Assembly (NCBI GenBank): GCA_016703335.1
Contig: JADJCG010000012.1
Coordinates: 1 to 46,090, forward strand
Reading direction: 5' to 3'
DNA: 46,090 nucleotides
Source of the DNA: Caulobacteraceae bacterium
GTDB lineage: Bacteria > Pseudomonadota > Alphaproteobacteria > Caulobacterales > Aquidulcibacteraceae
Part shown: piece by piece, positions 9,545 through 18,111 of the stretch
Layout of the letters: each line of letters begins with the position of its first letter
Numbering within the stretch: the stretch's first letter is position 1
Made by a program: the position numbers and the translations under genes
Notes under the pieces: generated by a model
Told to the model about the DNA's origin: nothing
What the model saw: the letters and a program-made list of their open reading frames with translations, nothing else
Database searches by the model: none

Positions 9545-10226
9545 ATGCGGGCCGTATTTATCTTCGTGGTCATCATCGTGCTGATCGGCTTGGCCGTGCC
9601 GGCGACGTTTGCTGTGCGTTTCTGGATGGATGGACAGTCGGTGTTGGCGCGGGCCGAGCAAAGCGGTGCGCTGTGGGCGCCGCGGAGCAATAGGCTGACG
9701 ACGATCGAGCGCACGGTTGCGATGGATCAGTTTCGCGACACATGGCTAACGCATGGTGCGCCGTGCCGGACGTTTGCGTTCACGTGGTTCGATATCACGG
9801 ACCCAAAATCCGCCGCAGGGCATCACGGTCTCACAAAAGCTCGCGACGGACTTGGCGTCTGACCGTCAGGACTCTTCTATCCGTTGGCAGGTCAGGCGGC
9901 TCGTTGTCGCGTGCCAGCTGAGTGCAGCGCTACAACGATCGTCAGCTCCTGCGATTGTGGTTGGCCGCACGCGTATTTTGGGCGTGATGCGGAGGGCGTC
10001 GAGGCGGCTTCGCAAATCATTTTCGATAAGCCGAGCGCCGCTCTCAATGCCGGAATCGGCGAGGCTTGCGGCTTTGTTGCGCGGTCCGGGCTTGCGAACG
10101 CGGCCGGAGGACTGGGCCCTGCGGGCGCAAGCGATCAGGCGCGCGTCGCGGCGATACCGCATTGATCGCTTCCGGGCGAGTTTTGTGCGCTTAGGCGTCG
10201 CGCCAGGTGAGCGCGCGATTGTATGA
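9545..10226 (+). CDS. Glycosyltransferase 51 (transglycosylase)-like domain protein, short, frameshifted
   Basis: Starts MRAVFIFVVIIVLIGLAVPA, a single N-terminal membrane anchor. Joined frames then give QGITVSQKLATDLAS, RWQVRRLVVACQL, RQLLRLWLAA-x-x-FGRDAEGVEAA, SQIIFDKPSAALN and ESARLAALLRGPG. These match the later motifs of the peptidoglycan transglycosylase domain (GGSTITQQ, KEIL-x-YLN-x-x-FG-x-GA-x-G-x-AA, YFGK, A-x-LAGL). The glutamate-bearing first motif is not recognisable in its usual form, and no transpeptidase domain follows, so this is a monofunctional, possibly non-catalytic relative acting at the periplasmic face. At least three indels are present. The start follows the ubiH stop by 28 bases, so the two may be co-transcribed. 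Confidence 0.6.
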
Positions 10227-10259
10227 AGCGCGCGCTGGTAGCGTTGATTTGGGCCGATA

Positions 10260-11684
10260 ATGTCATCAGAAGCTACGGAACCAGGTACAGCGGATTTGCC
10301 GCTGGCCGTCGATCTCGACGGCACGCTGATCCATGGCGACACGTTTTTTGAATCGATCCTCTCCTATCTGGGGAGCAATCCGTTGGGCGCGTTCGCGCTG
10401 GCGGGATGGTTCACCAAGGGCCGCGCATTCACGAAAGCGAAGCTCGCGGACTATGCGCCGAAGGCCGATGAGGTCCCGTACGATCAACGCTTGCTGAGCT
10501 GGCTCCGGGAGGAGAGGCGCGCGGGCGTCGCTTGGCGTTGGCGACGGCGACGGATCGTAAGGTCGCGGACGAGATCGCGGCGCATGTTGGTTTGTTCGAC
10601 GAGGTGTTTGCTTCGGATGGCGTGATCAATTTGAAATCGGCGCGGAAGGCGGAGGCGCTAAGCGCCGCGTATCCCGACGGCTTTGTTTATGCCGGCAACG
10701 AGACGGCGGATCTCGAGGTTTGGGCGAAGGCCAAGGGCGCTGTCGTCGTCAATGCGGACGCGACGTTGCAACATCGTGCGGCGGCGCTGACGACAGTTGA
10801 GCGTGTGCTGCCGGATGAGCGCGACGCGCAGGCGGCGCTACAGAAGGCGCTGCGGCCGCGCCAGTGGGTGAAGAACATTCTGGTGTTCATCCCGCTGATC
10901 GCCGCCAAGGCTGGGCTGATCTCGAAGGCTGGAAGGATGCGTTCTTGGCGTTCGTCGCGCTCTGCTGCGCCGCGTCGAGCGTTTATCTCTTCAACGACGC
11001 GTTCGACATTCCGGCGGACCGGCGTCATCCGCCTGGCAAGCGCAACCGCCCGTTCGCGTCAGGCACGCTCTCGCCGGCGCGCGGCATTGCGTTTGCGATC
11101 GGGCTTTCGGTCGCGGCGTTGCTGGTTGGGTGGCTGGCTCACGTCGTGGTGCTGACGCTGCTCTATATGATCATATCGAGCCTCTACGGTTTGGATGAAG
11201 CGGCTGGTGGTGGTCGACATCTTCGTGCTGGCCACGCTTTACGGATCGCGCGTGTTGTTGGGCGGGGAGGCGTCCGCGCATCCGGCGTCATCGTGGATGC
11301 TGGCGTTTTTGCGGCTTCTTCTTCTTGAGCCTGGCGCTGGAGAAGCGCGTCACTGAGATCGAAGGCGCTCCGGAAAACAGCCGTCGCGGTTACAAAATCG
11401 AGGATGCGCCGGTGCTGAAGGCGATGGGCGTGGGCTCGGCGTTCGCGGCGAGCTTGGTGCTTGCGCTTTACGTGCAGAGCGATGTGGCGATGTTCACCTA
11501 CAATTCGCCGATGTGGCTCTGGCTGTTGCCCGGCGCGGTGATCTTTTGGCTGTGCCGCGTGTGGCTGCTGACGGGACGCGGCGAAATGCCGGACGATCCT
11601 ATCGTGCATGCGGTGAGCGATCGGATGTCGCTGGTGGTGGCGCTGGTGGCGGCGCTCGCCTACGCGGCGGCAGTGCTGTTCTAG
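10260..11684 (+). CDS. HAD phosphatase domain fused to UbiA-type prenyltransferase, frameshifted
   Basis: The N-terminal domain (about residues 1-190) is a haloacid dehalogenase-like phosphatase: nucleophile motif AVDLDGTLIHGDTFFES, motif II LALATATDR, and late motif VYAGNETADLEVW. The C-terminal domain is an integral-membrane UbiA-family prenyltransferase beginning ALRPRQWVKNILVFIPL. It has the first aspartate-rich motif at NDAFDIPADRRHP with the following GKRNRPFASG, and several later helices, ending at 11684. The second DxxxD region (KRLVVVDIF) falls across frame changes. At least three indels. This fusion type is known in alphaproteobacteria and resembles decaprenyl-phosphate phosphoribosyltransferases; the substrate is not determinable here. 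A strong terminator follows. Confidence 0.82.
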
Positions 11685-11690
11685 AACGGC

Positions 11691-11733
11691 GAACGGCGCG
11701 GAGGGGGAGCAATCCTCCGCGCCGTTCTATTTC
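11691..11733 (+). terminator. Rho-independent terminator, bidirectional
   Basis: A perfect 14-bp stem, GAACGGCGCGGAGG (11691-11704) with CCTCCGCGCCGTTC (11714-11727), and TATTTCC after it. It lies 7 bases past the HAD-UbiA stop and before the convergent small peptide genes, so it can serve both directions. Confidence 0.75.
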
Positions 11734-11776
11734 CAGGCCGCGCTATTGGGGCCAATGATCGTGCTGCTTTGGGAGC

Positions 11777-11869
11777 TTAAGCGACGATCTGCGCGGCTTG
11801 GGTCATCACGCTGAGGGCGACCGGAGCAAACACGGCGCAGGCAGCGATGAGGGCGAAAAACTTGGTCAT
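11777..11869 (-). CDS. 30-residue hydrophobic peptide, copy 1 of a tandem pair
   Basis: ATG to TAA frame of 30 codons: MTKFFALIAACAVFAPVALS then VMTQAAQIVA. It is almost wholly a single transmembrane or signal-like helix with one Lys near the start. It is paralogous to the next peptide (same MTKF start, PVA in the middle, A-Q-x-VA end), which argues for a real gene. No clear Shine-Dalgarno is present. No family is recognised. It could be a membrane regulator peptide, a small secreted peptide or a toxin-like peptide; the sequence alone cannot decide. Confidence 0.55.
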   Translation of the reverse strand: MTKFFALIAACAVFAPVALSVMTQAAQIVA

Positions 11870-11916
11870 TTGGTTTGGTGCTTTTCTGAGTTGATTGGGT
11901 TCGGCTGGGAGGTTGC

Positions 11917-12010
11917 TTAGGCAACCATCTGAGCAACGGTTCGCATCGTCGCGTAGGCGACGGGCGCCATCAGCATCAAAGCCAGCATCAGGGGAATAAA
12001 ACTTGGTCAT
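11917..12010 (-). CDS. 30-residue hydrophobic peptide, copy 2 of a tandem pair, one-base indel
   Basis: Starts MTKF at 12010 with a good Shine-Dalgarno (AAGAGGAG) just upstream. After a one-base correction near codon 5 it continues PLMLALMLMAPVAYATMRTV and AQMVA to the TAA at 11917. Size, MTKF start, central PVA and AQ-VA ending match the downstream copy, so the pair arose by duplication. About 47 bases separate them and they could be co-transcribed. The single hydrophobic helix suggests a membrane location. No function assigned. Confidence 0.55.
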
Positions 12011-12181
12011 TGCTCTTGCTCCTCTTGGGTGAGGCCGTTGCCCCGTTCCGATGAGGAGAAGGTAGCTAAGGGTTAGGGATGCCGCTGTGACGGTGGTCAC
12101 GGGGGTGAAAAGCGCTCTGTTAACCCCGAATTGCGCGGTTTCAGGCTTGTGGAGAGCGGTAAGCGACAACACGTCGGATTC

Positions 12182-12351
12182 ATGCGCCGCCGTTTGCATC
12201 GCAGCCTTGAAGGCTGGGTGACCATCATTGGCATGGCGTGATTATCGCCATTGCCGGCGTGGGTATGCTGGTCGTTATGGTTGCCGCAATCTTAGACGGT
12301 TCGATCGTCTCCCACTTTTTATTGGGGTCGGATAACGAACGACGGCGCTAA
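12182..12351 (+). CDS. Small single-span membrane protein, one frameshift
   Basis: MRRRLHRSLEGWVTIIGMA runs into a stop, but a one-base shift continues VIIAIAGVGMLVVMVAAILD and then GSIVSHFLLGSDNERRR to the TAA at 12351. The repaired 56-residue protein has a positively charged cytoplasmic start, one long hydrophobic helix and a charged tail. It is convergent with, and overlaps by four bases, the stop of the reverse-strand gene at 12348. The family is not recognised. Confidence 0.5.
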
Positions 12352-12576
12352 GATTCCTCTTCCGCGCCCAGATATTTCACGCCGATCTTTTCCCATTCGC
12401 CGCGGCGTTTTTCGGCCATGGTCTCGGCGATGTCTTTTGTTGGCCAGACGAATTTGGACGGCGTGCGGCCAGGACCCGCATCTCGCCGCCGATTTCCATT
12501 TGTTTGTCAGCCAATAGAAATTGCGCCAGCGGCTCGCTGGTCTGGTGATGGGGTTTTCTTCGAGTTGCGTCGACAT
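12348..12576 (-). CDS. Small conserved-looking hypothetical protein, frameshifted
   Basis: Starts MSTQLEENPITRPASRWRNF at 12576. After two shifts it reads ARRPKFVWPTKDIAETMAEK and then RRGEWEKIGVKYLGAEEES to the TAG at 12348, a compact soluble protein of about 75 residues with a Trp/Tyr-rich first half. It is the last gene of the reverse-strand block that begins with the ProX-like or CnoX-like gene, and starts 7 bases after the stop of the DUF971 gene, so it is probably co-transcribed. I do not recognise the family. Confidence 0.55.
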
Positions 12577-12582
12577 GGCTGT

Positions 12583-12956
12583 CTAGCTTCGTCTCTCAGT
12601 GCGCGCAGGCGCAACGTGTCGCGATAGATGCGGAGCTTTTCGTCTTTGTCGCGGCCGAGATCGTAGAGCAGATCCCAGGAATAAAGACCGGTGTCGTGGC
12701 CGTCGTCGAAGCTGATGCGCACGGCGTAGCGGCCGACAGCATCGGCGCTGACGACGTTGACGTTGGCTTTGCCGGTCGGCAGGTGGTGGGACGTTGCCGC
12801 CGTGGCCTTTGTTTTCAGCGCTCGGGCTTTCGACGCGGAGGAGTTCGAAGGGGATTTCAAATGTCTCGCCGTCATCGAAGGCGATGATGAGCGCTTTGGC
12901 TTCGCGATCGAAGACAAGGTCTGTGGGCCAGGGCGGGAGATTGCTTCTGCAGTCAT
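12583..12956 (-). CDS. DUF971 (gamma-butyrobetaine hydroxylase N-terminal-like) protein, frameshifted
   Basis: Joined frames give WPTDLVFDREAKALIIAFDD, GETFEIPFELLRVESPSAEN, a short Gly-rich bridge, then VNVVSADAVGRYAVRISFDD and GHDTGLYSWDLLYDLGRDKD. This is the complete signature of DUF971, a small beta-rich zinc-associated domain found alone or at the N-terminus of gamma-butyrobetaine hydroxylases. Stand-alone copies often sit near Fe-S and cofactor genes; the exact role is unknown. The start MTAEAISRP is at 12956 and the stop near 12583 is reached after a shift. Two indels. It is transcribed with Trm112 upstream. Confidence 0.8.
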
Positions 12957-12991
12957 GATGAGTGTTTACACCACGCGTTCGACGGATGCAG

Positions 12992-13177
12992 CTACTCGTC
13001 TGCTCCCAGTTCTCGCGCTTCGTCGATGAGCATGATCGGGACGCCATCGCGCACAGGATAGGCGAGGCGCGCGCGTTCGCTGATCAGTTCTTGGCGTTCG
13101 CGATCGTAGCGCAGCGGCGTGCGCGTCTGCGGGCAGACGAGCACTTCCAGGAGCTTGGGATCAACTTCGCTCGTCAT
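12992..13177 (-). CDS. Trm112 family protein
   Basis: Intact 61-residue protein: MTSEVDPKLLEVLVCPQTRT then PLRYDRERQELISERARLAY and PVRDGVPIMLIDEARELGAD. It has the typical order of LLE-x-LVCP at the N-terminus and YPVRDGVPIML near the end, diagnostic for the bacterial Trm112/YcaR family. In eukaryotes Trm112 activates methyltransferases; bacterial homologues are small zinc-ribbon-like proteins of uncertain partner. Only one Cys remains, so zinc binding is doubtful. Its ATG overlaps the TGA of the LON-domain gene (ATGA at 13174-13177), showing translational coupling. Confidence 0.9.
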   Translation of the reverse strand: MTSEVDPKLLEVLVCPQTRTPLRYDRERQELISERARLAYPVRDGVPIMLIDEARELGADE

Positions 13178-13834
13178 TGAATCGGGCGCTGTTGATCATC
13201 GCCGGCGGCGCGATCCCATTCGAGCAGCGCCAGCAAGGCGTCAGTGCGATCTTCGAGTGTGACGGCCTCGAGCATGGCTTGCTTGGCCGCGGGGTCGAAC
13301 GGGCAGATTTGCGCGGCGACGTTGACGATAGTTTCGGTCGGCGCTTGTTCGACCGAGTCCCAATCGACGACGAAGCCGTGCAAAGCGGCGTAGGTCTTCA
13401 GAGATTTTACGAGTCCATCGCGATCGATGCGCTCACCGCGGGCTTGGGCGAAATCGTTTTCGAAGGCGTCGAAGCTAACGAGCGCTTGGCGATAGGGCGT
13501 GCCGGCTTCGAGTTCCTGGTTGAGATCAAAGCGGCAGATGCCTGTCAGCGTGATGAGATAGCGGCCGTCGTCGGTTTCCCGAGAACGCGGTGATGCGGCC
13601 GACAGTGCCGACGTCGGAGAGATCGGGCGCTGGATCGTCTTCATCGCCGATCGCCGGCTGGATCATGCCGATCAGGCGATCGCCGCCGAGGGCATCGTCG
13701 ACCATGTTGAGATAGCGCGGTTCGAACACGTTAAGCGCGAGCACGCCACGCGGCATGAGAATCGCGCCGACCAGCGGGAAGAGCGGGATCGTCTGCGGCA
13801 AGTCCGCGGGCTTGCGATAACCAAACGCGCTCAT
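13174..13834 (-). CDS. LON N-terminal substrate-binding domain protein (stand-alone), frameshifted
   Basis: Begins MSAFGYRKPADLPQTIPLFP, then GAILMPRGVLALNVFEPRYL, GDRLIGMIQPAIGDED and, after one shift near 13590, RYLITLTGICRFDLNQELE. The PLFPL...LP-x-G-x-L-x-L-x-VFEPRY-x-x-M pattern is the hallmark of the LON/PUA-like substrate-binding domain, here without AAA or protease domains. The second half is helical and ends DQQRPIQ at 13174. Length about 220 residues is normal for the stand-alone family. Its start overlaps the stop of the thioredoxin gene and its stop overlaps the Trm112 start, so the three are coupled, suggesting a proteostasis-related set. Confidence 0.85.
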
Positions 13835-14732
13835 GAGAACAAAATCGCCGAAAGCTTGCGGCGGCCGTTCTTGGTGACGTCGGACATCGGCCCGGCGGCT
13901 TCGAAGATTTTCAGGAGCTGCGCGCGCGCGGCGCCTTCGTTCCACTCGCGGTTTTTTCTCGATGATGGCGAGAAGCTGATCGCTGGCGGCTTCCAAGGTC
14001 GCCGCGGGCGGAGAGCGCTTCGGCGTATTCGAAGCGGGCTTCAGGTCGTTGGGGTTCGCAGCGACTTTGAGCGCCGAGTTCGTCATTGTCGCCGGCGTCG
14101 GCCGCTTGGAGGCGAGTTCGATCGCGGCGCGGACGCCGGGATTTCTGGGTCGTTGGCTTTCTCCGGCGGCGTCAGAGATAAAATCTCTTCAGCGTCGGCG
14201 AAGTCGCCCGTGGTGACGGCGAGGCGCGCCATGCCGGCGATGGCTTTGATGTTGGTTTGATCGAGCTGCAGCACGGCGGTGAACGCTTGCGCGGCGCCGC
14301 CGATGTCGTTGAGCTTGAGAGACTCTGCGGCTTGTTCGAGCAAAGGCTCGATCTCTGCAGTCATGTCGGCGCCGGCGAGGCGATCGACGAAGAGCTTGAT
14401 CTGGCTTTCGGGGATCGCGCCCATGAAGCCATCGACGGGCGGCCTTGATCGAACGCATAGACCGCCGGGATCGATTTGACGCCGAGCTGCCCGGCGACGC
14501 CGGGATTTTCGTCAATGTTGATCTTCACCAAGCGCACCTTGCCGCCGGCATTGCGCACGGCGCGCTCCAGAGGTGGACCGAGTGTGCGGCAGGGGCCGCA
14601 CCACGGCGCCCAGAAATCCACGATCACGGGTGTTTCACGTGATTGCTCGACCACGTCGGCCATAAAGCTCAGGTCGGAGCCCTCTTTCACCAGATCAGAA
14701 GCGGGCGGCGCTGCGCCGTCGATAATGGTCAT
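13831..14732 (-). CDS. Thioredoxin-TPR co-chaperone (CnoX/YbbN-like), frameshifted
   Basis: The N-terminal thioredoxin fold has FMADVVEQSRETPVIVDFWA and the active-site PWCGPCRTLGP, followed by VRLVKINIDENPGVAGQLGV and SIPAVYAFDQGRP. The C-terminal TPR-like helices read AEIEPLLEQAAESLKLNDIG, GGAAQAFTAVLQLDQTNIKA and LAVTTGDFADAEEIL. The last helix ends LSAILFS, with the TGA overlapping the LON-domain start. This domain pair is the CnoX family, which protects proteins from over-oxidation and hands them to GroEL or DnaK. The WCGPC motif with both cysteines means redox activity is possible here, unlike E. coli CnoX. At least three indels. Length about 300 residues is normal. Confidence 0.85.
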
Positions 14733-14759
14733 GCGTTCCTCAGTTGGTCTCTTTCGGGC

Positions 14760-15310
14760 CTAAAGATGGGCTGGCGCGTCGTCCGGTTCAATTCTGGTTG
14801 GTATTCCTTCCGCGTCAAACGACAGCCGGATTGGCTCGTGGCCGAGGGAACGCACGAATTTCAGCATATCGGCCGGACTGATGGCGGTGGTGGCGTCGTT
14901 TTTCAGTGGATGGAAGTTCACTGGGTCGCGCGCGAACAAGGCTTCATCCAACACCAAGGTCACTTTGCGTTCTGGATCGTTGATGATCGCAAACAGCGTC
15001 ACCGAGCCTGGCTCCACGCCGAGATATTCCATCAGCCGCTCCGCTGAGCCGAACGAGAAGCGGCCGGACGCGATCAGCTTCGATGTGGCGTTGAGGTCGA
15101 TAGCGGTGTTGGAGATCGCGCAGATCAGGAAGATCGCGCCCTTCTTGTCCTTGAGGAAGAGGTTTTTCGTGTGCCCGCCAGGCATCGCGCTTTGAGGTCG
15201 CGGCCTTCCTCGACCGTGAACACCGGCCGGTGCCGGTGCGTCACGTGGGTGATGTCGAGCGCATCAAAACGGGCAAAAAGATCAGCTTCGGTCGCGGGCA
15301 TGACGCGCAT
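14760..15310 (-). CDS. Prolyl-tRNA editing protein ProX / YbaK-domain deacylase, one frameshift
   Basis: Stand-alone aminoacyl-tRNA editing domain that removes mischarged amino acids from tRNA(Pro). The product starts MRVMPATEADLFARFDALDI (or four codons later), continues THRHRPVFTVEEGRDLKA, then after one shift near 15185 GGHTKNLFLKDKKGAIFLIC. The catalytic-domain strand KNLFLKD is the key family motif. Later parts are GSAERLMEYLGVEPGSVTLF and VTLVLDEALFARDPVNFHPL. Length about 183 residues is normal for ProX. It lies 28 bases upstream of the thioredoxin gene and may head the operon. Confidence 0.85.
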
Positions 15311-15351
15311 CCCCTTGGCGCAAGCGCGGCCGAGCGTCTAGGAGGGAGGGG

Positions 15352-16109
15352 ATGAAACTCACTTGTTATCAAGTCGATCAGCAGCCGGCGGAGATCGTGC
15401 CTGGCTCGCCCGATCGCGACTGGATGGATCGCTTCTCCGATCGCCACCCGTATCGGTGCCTACCGCTTGTGGTGGCGAACACGACAGGTTGGGCGCTGCT
15501 CTCGCCGGTGAGCTTCACCGCGACCTGGACTGGCGGGCCGCGCATGGAAGACATCCGGCTCGATCCGGATGAAGATACGCCGCGCGCGCTGCTCGATCGC
15601 TGGGCGGTGTCGCACTTTCTCCGGCGGCGTGCTGACGTTTCCACACCGGCTAGCTTTTCCGCACGGAGCCGGGCTGGGATTTGTGGTGCGGCGGGCCGCC
15701 CAATCACATCAAGGATGGCATTCAGCCGCTCGCGGGCGTCGTCGAGACGTATTGGCTGCCGTTCCCGTTCACGATGAACTGGCGCTTCACGCGGCCGGGC
15801 ATGGTGTCGTTCAAGAAGGGCGAGCCGTTCTGCTTCATCTTTCCGATCCCGCACGAGCAGATGGATGAGGTGCAGCCGATCATAAAATCGATTCACGACG
15901 ACCCAGAGCTGAAGCACCAGTACGACGCGTGGGGCGCGAGCCGCACCAACTTCCTCGATAGGCTCGCCGACAAGGACGCGGAGGCCGTGAAGAACGGCTG
16001 GCAACGTGACTATTTCCGCGGCCGCACGCCGGAAGGGCATTTGGCGCCGGATAGCCACGTCAACCGCCGGCGCCTGAAGCCGCCGCGCAAGGCTGAGCCG
16101 GGAGAATAA
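15352..16109 (+). CDS. DUF6065 family protein, frameshifted
   Basis: Starts MKLTCYQVDQQPAEIVPGSP and proceeds WMDRFSDRHPYRCLPLVVAN then TTGWALLSPVSFTATWTGGP. After two shifts near 15620-15680 it continues FRTEPGWDLWCGGPPNHIKD, GIQPLAGVVETYWLPFPFTM and NWRFTRPGMVSFKKGEPFCF, ending at 16109. These are typical of DUF6065, a Trp-rich cytoplasmic family of about 250 residues found in alphaproteobacteria and often near tailoring or halogenase-type genes. No function is established to my knowledge. It is divergent from the ProX gene, and the next gene, an M19 peptidase, runs in the same direction 58 bases later. Confidence 0.75.
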
Positions 16110-16166
16110 AGCGCATCCATCGCGGCGCCGGCGGCATCCAGGTTCGAGACACCGGGGAGGGGACGA

Positions 16167-17277
16167 ATGGATCGTCGGGAATTTGCGCTGGGCGCTGGTG
16201 CGTTGTTGGCGGCGGGCGGCTTTGGCGGGTCGGCGCTGGCGTATGATGGCGCGATCAGTTCGCGCGCGCGCGCTTTGCATCGGCGCGCGATTGTCGGACG
16301 CCAATCTTGGGCCGCCACTGACATCGGATCAGTTGACGCTGCTGCAAGCGACGCTCGATCTGGCGCGCAACGCTGGCGTGTCAGCGATCAAGACCAGTAT
16401 GGGCGGGTTCAATGCGCCGTTCGAAGATACGCTTGCCGAGATCGCGTTTTATCAACGCTTGATCGAGGCGCATCCGGATTATTTCCGGCAGATACGCACG
16501 GTGGGCGACATCGCGGTCGCGAAGCGTGCGCGGCAAGTCGGGATCATCTTTTCGTTCGAAAGCGCGGCGTGTTTGGAAGACAAAGTCGATCGCATCGATC
16601 TCTTCCGCAATCTCGGCGTCCGGGTGATGCAGCTGAGCTACAATACGCCGTCGCCGTTCGGCGCGGGCGTGATGTCGCCGGCGGACGCAACGCTGACGGA
16701 TCTTGGCCGAGAAGCGGTCGCGCGCATGAACGAAAAGGGCGTCGCGCTGGATTTGAGCCACGCCAACCCGGCGACCACCGCAGCGGCGATCGCGGCGTCA
16801 ACTAAGCCGGTGCTGATCACGCATGCCGGCTGCGCGGCCGTTCACAACAATCCACGCAACAAGAGCGATGAAGTGATGCGCGCCGTTGCCGAGAAGGGCG
16901 GCGTGTTCGGCATTTTCGATCTTTTCTTCACCGCGCCAAGCCCGCGTCAGCCGAATGTCGACGACTACATCGCGCACATGACGCACGCGCTCGATGTGCG
17001 GCGAAGATCATGTCGGCATCGGCAGCGATACGAGCTTCGATACGATGGAGATGTCGGAAGGAAGAGCGCGGGCTGGAACGCGGAGACGCCGCGCCGCATC
17101 GCGGCTGGCGTTGCCGCGCCCGGAAGAAGATGGGCGGTTTGCCGTTTACGGAAGGGCTCAACCGGCCGGACCGCGCGCTGGTGATTGCCGACGCGTTGCT
17201 GGATCGCGGGATCGCGCCGCGTGTGGAAAAAGGTGCTCGGCGGGAACTTTGTCCGGGCGTTCGGCGAGATCTGGTGA
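16167..17277 (+). CDS. M19 membrane dipeptidase-like protein with Tat signal, frameshifted
   Basis: The N-terminus MDRREFALGAGALLAAGGFG plus GSALA is a twin-arginine signal, so export to the periplasm is likely. After one shift the TIM-barrel part reads ANLGPPLTSDQLTLLQATLD, IIFSFESAACLEDKVDRIDL and NLGVRVMQLSYNTPSPFGAG. It continues GVALDLSHANPATTAAAIAA, VLITHAGCAAVHNNPRNKSD and, in another frame, CGEDHVGIGSDTSFDT. The DLSH, THAG...HNNPRN and GIGSD motifs are those of M19 renal-dipeptidase-like enzymes. The usual first metal motif (H-x-D near the mature N-terminus) is replaced by a DAN-type sequence, so catalytic metal binding may be altered. The product ends RAFGEIW at 17277 after further shifts. 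About 370 residues, normal length. Confidence 0.82.
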
Positions 17278-17411
17278 AACGCAGAACGGCCTGCGAAGAA
17301 TAACTGCGATTTCTACCGCGTTGTGTGACGCAGGTCGCGGCGAGCCTGATAGCGCGCGCGCTATCTTCAATTCATCGGAGCAGCACGAAGCTGCATGGTA
17401 GAGTGAAGAAA

Positions 17412-17688
17412 ATGGCACATGCATACGAAACTCGTCACCGTCGCAATGGCGCGATCGATCTGCGCGACGACATGTCGACGTTGGGCAAGGATTTCTCGCA
17501 GCTGACCGACGATCTCGGCAGCATCTTCGAGCAAAAATGGAATGGTGTCGGCGAGCGCGTGAATGGCGGCATCAAGCGCGCCGCGAAAGAAGTCCCGGCG
17601 CGTCCGTTCGCCGCAGTCGGCGCCGCGGCAGGCGCTGGCACTCCTGGCTGGTGTTCTGGTCACCGCCCTGACGCGCCGCCGCAAGTAA
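17412..17688 (+). CDS. DUF883/ElaB-YqjD-like small membrane-anchored protein, one frameshift
   Basis: MAHAYETRHRRNGAIDLRDD is followed by a helix (MSTLGKDFSQLTDDLGSIFE) and the positively charged INGGIKRAAKEVPARPF-like segment. After one shift near 17636 a C-terminal membrane helix (ALALLAGVLVTALTRRRK) ends at 17688. A helical N-terminal domain with a C-terminal glycine/alanine-rich anchor and Arg-rich end is the plan of ElaB/YqjD-type proteins, which bind ribosomes at the inner membrane in E. coli. Whether this one does so is inference. A strong terminator follows 28 bases later, so it is probably a single-gene unit or the end of one with the M19 gene. Confidence 0.65.
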
Positions 17689-17716
17689 GCCGGCTCAGGC
17701 CGTTAAGGCCCCGGGT

Positions 17717-17746
17717 AGCCCCGGTGGTTTACCGCCGGGGCTTTTT
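17717..17746 (+). terminator. Rho-independent terminator
   Basis: AGCCCCGG (17717-17724) pairs with CCGGGGCT (17735-17742), with an inner GGT/ACC extension, and is followed by TTTTT. Downstream of the DUF883-like gene and in the same direction. Confidence 0.85.
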
Positions 17747-17859
17747 GCCCTATGCAGCGCCGGTAAAGACAGTTCGGAGCCGCCGCCCTTGCTTGCCCCT
17801 GCGGCTCTGCGGATATGACGCCCGCCTCAGCCCTGGCCCTGCTGGGGTTACCCACGGAT

Positions 17860-17931
17860 GCGGGCGTAGCTCAGGGGTAGATACAACCTTGCCAAGGTTG
17901 GGGTCGTGAGTTCCGAATCTCATCGCCCGCT
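17860..17931 (+). tRNA. tRNA-Gly (anticodon GCC)
   Basis: The acceptor arms GCGGGCG and CGCCCGC, the D-arm TAGCTCAGGGGTAGA, and the anticodon stem ACCTT-GCC-AAGGT are all visible. The anticodon reads GCC in the loop TTGCCAA. The T arm is GTGAGTTCCGAATCTCAT with one base more than the canonical GTTCGAATC, and the D-arm/anticodon junction is about one base short, so I infer two sequencing indels rather than a dead tRNA. The 3' end faces the reverse-strand island, which is the usual arrangement when a tRNA gene is used as an integration site. Confidence 0.85.
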
Positions 17932-18111
17932 CAAGGAAGCAAAACTTAGACCTAGCTAACATTCTAGGGTCCGGCGAGAAGTTTTCCACAAGCTGGTCAC
18001 CACTTGGTCACCACGGAATAATTGTGGATAAGAATTTCGGACTGCCGAGCTTCAAGCGGCAACGAGCGCCAACGTGCGGTCATATCTGCTGTTAGCGCCA
18101 AAAAGCCTCGG

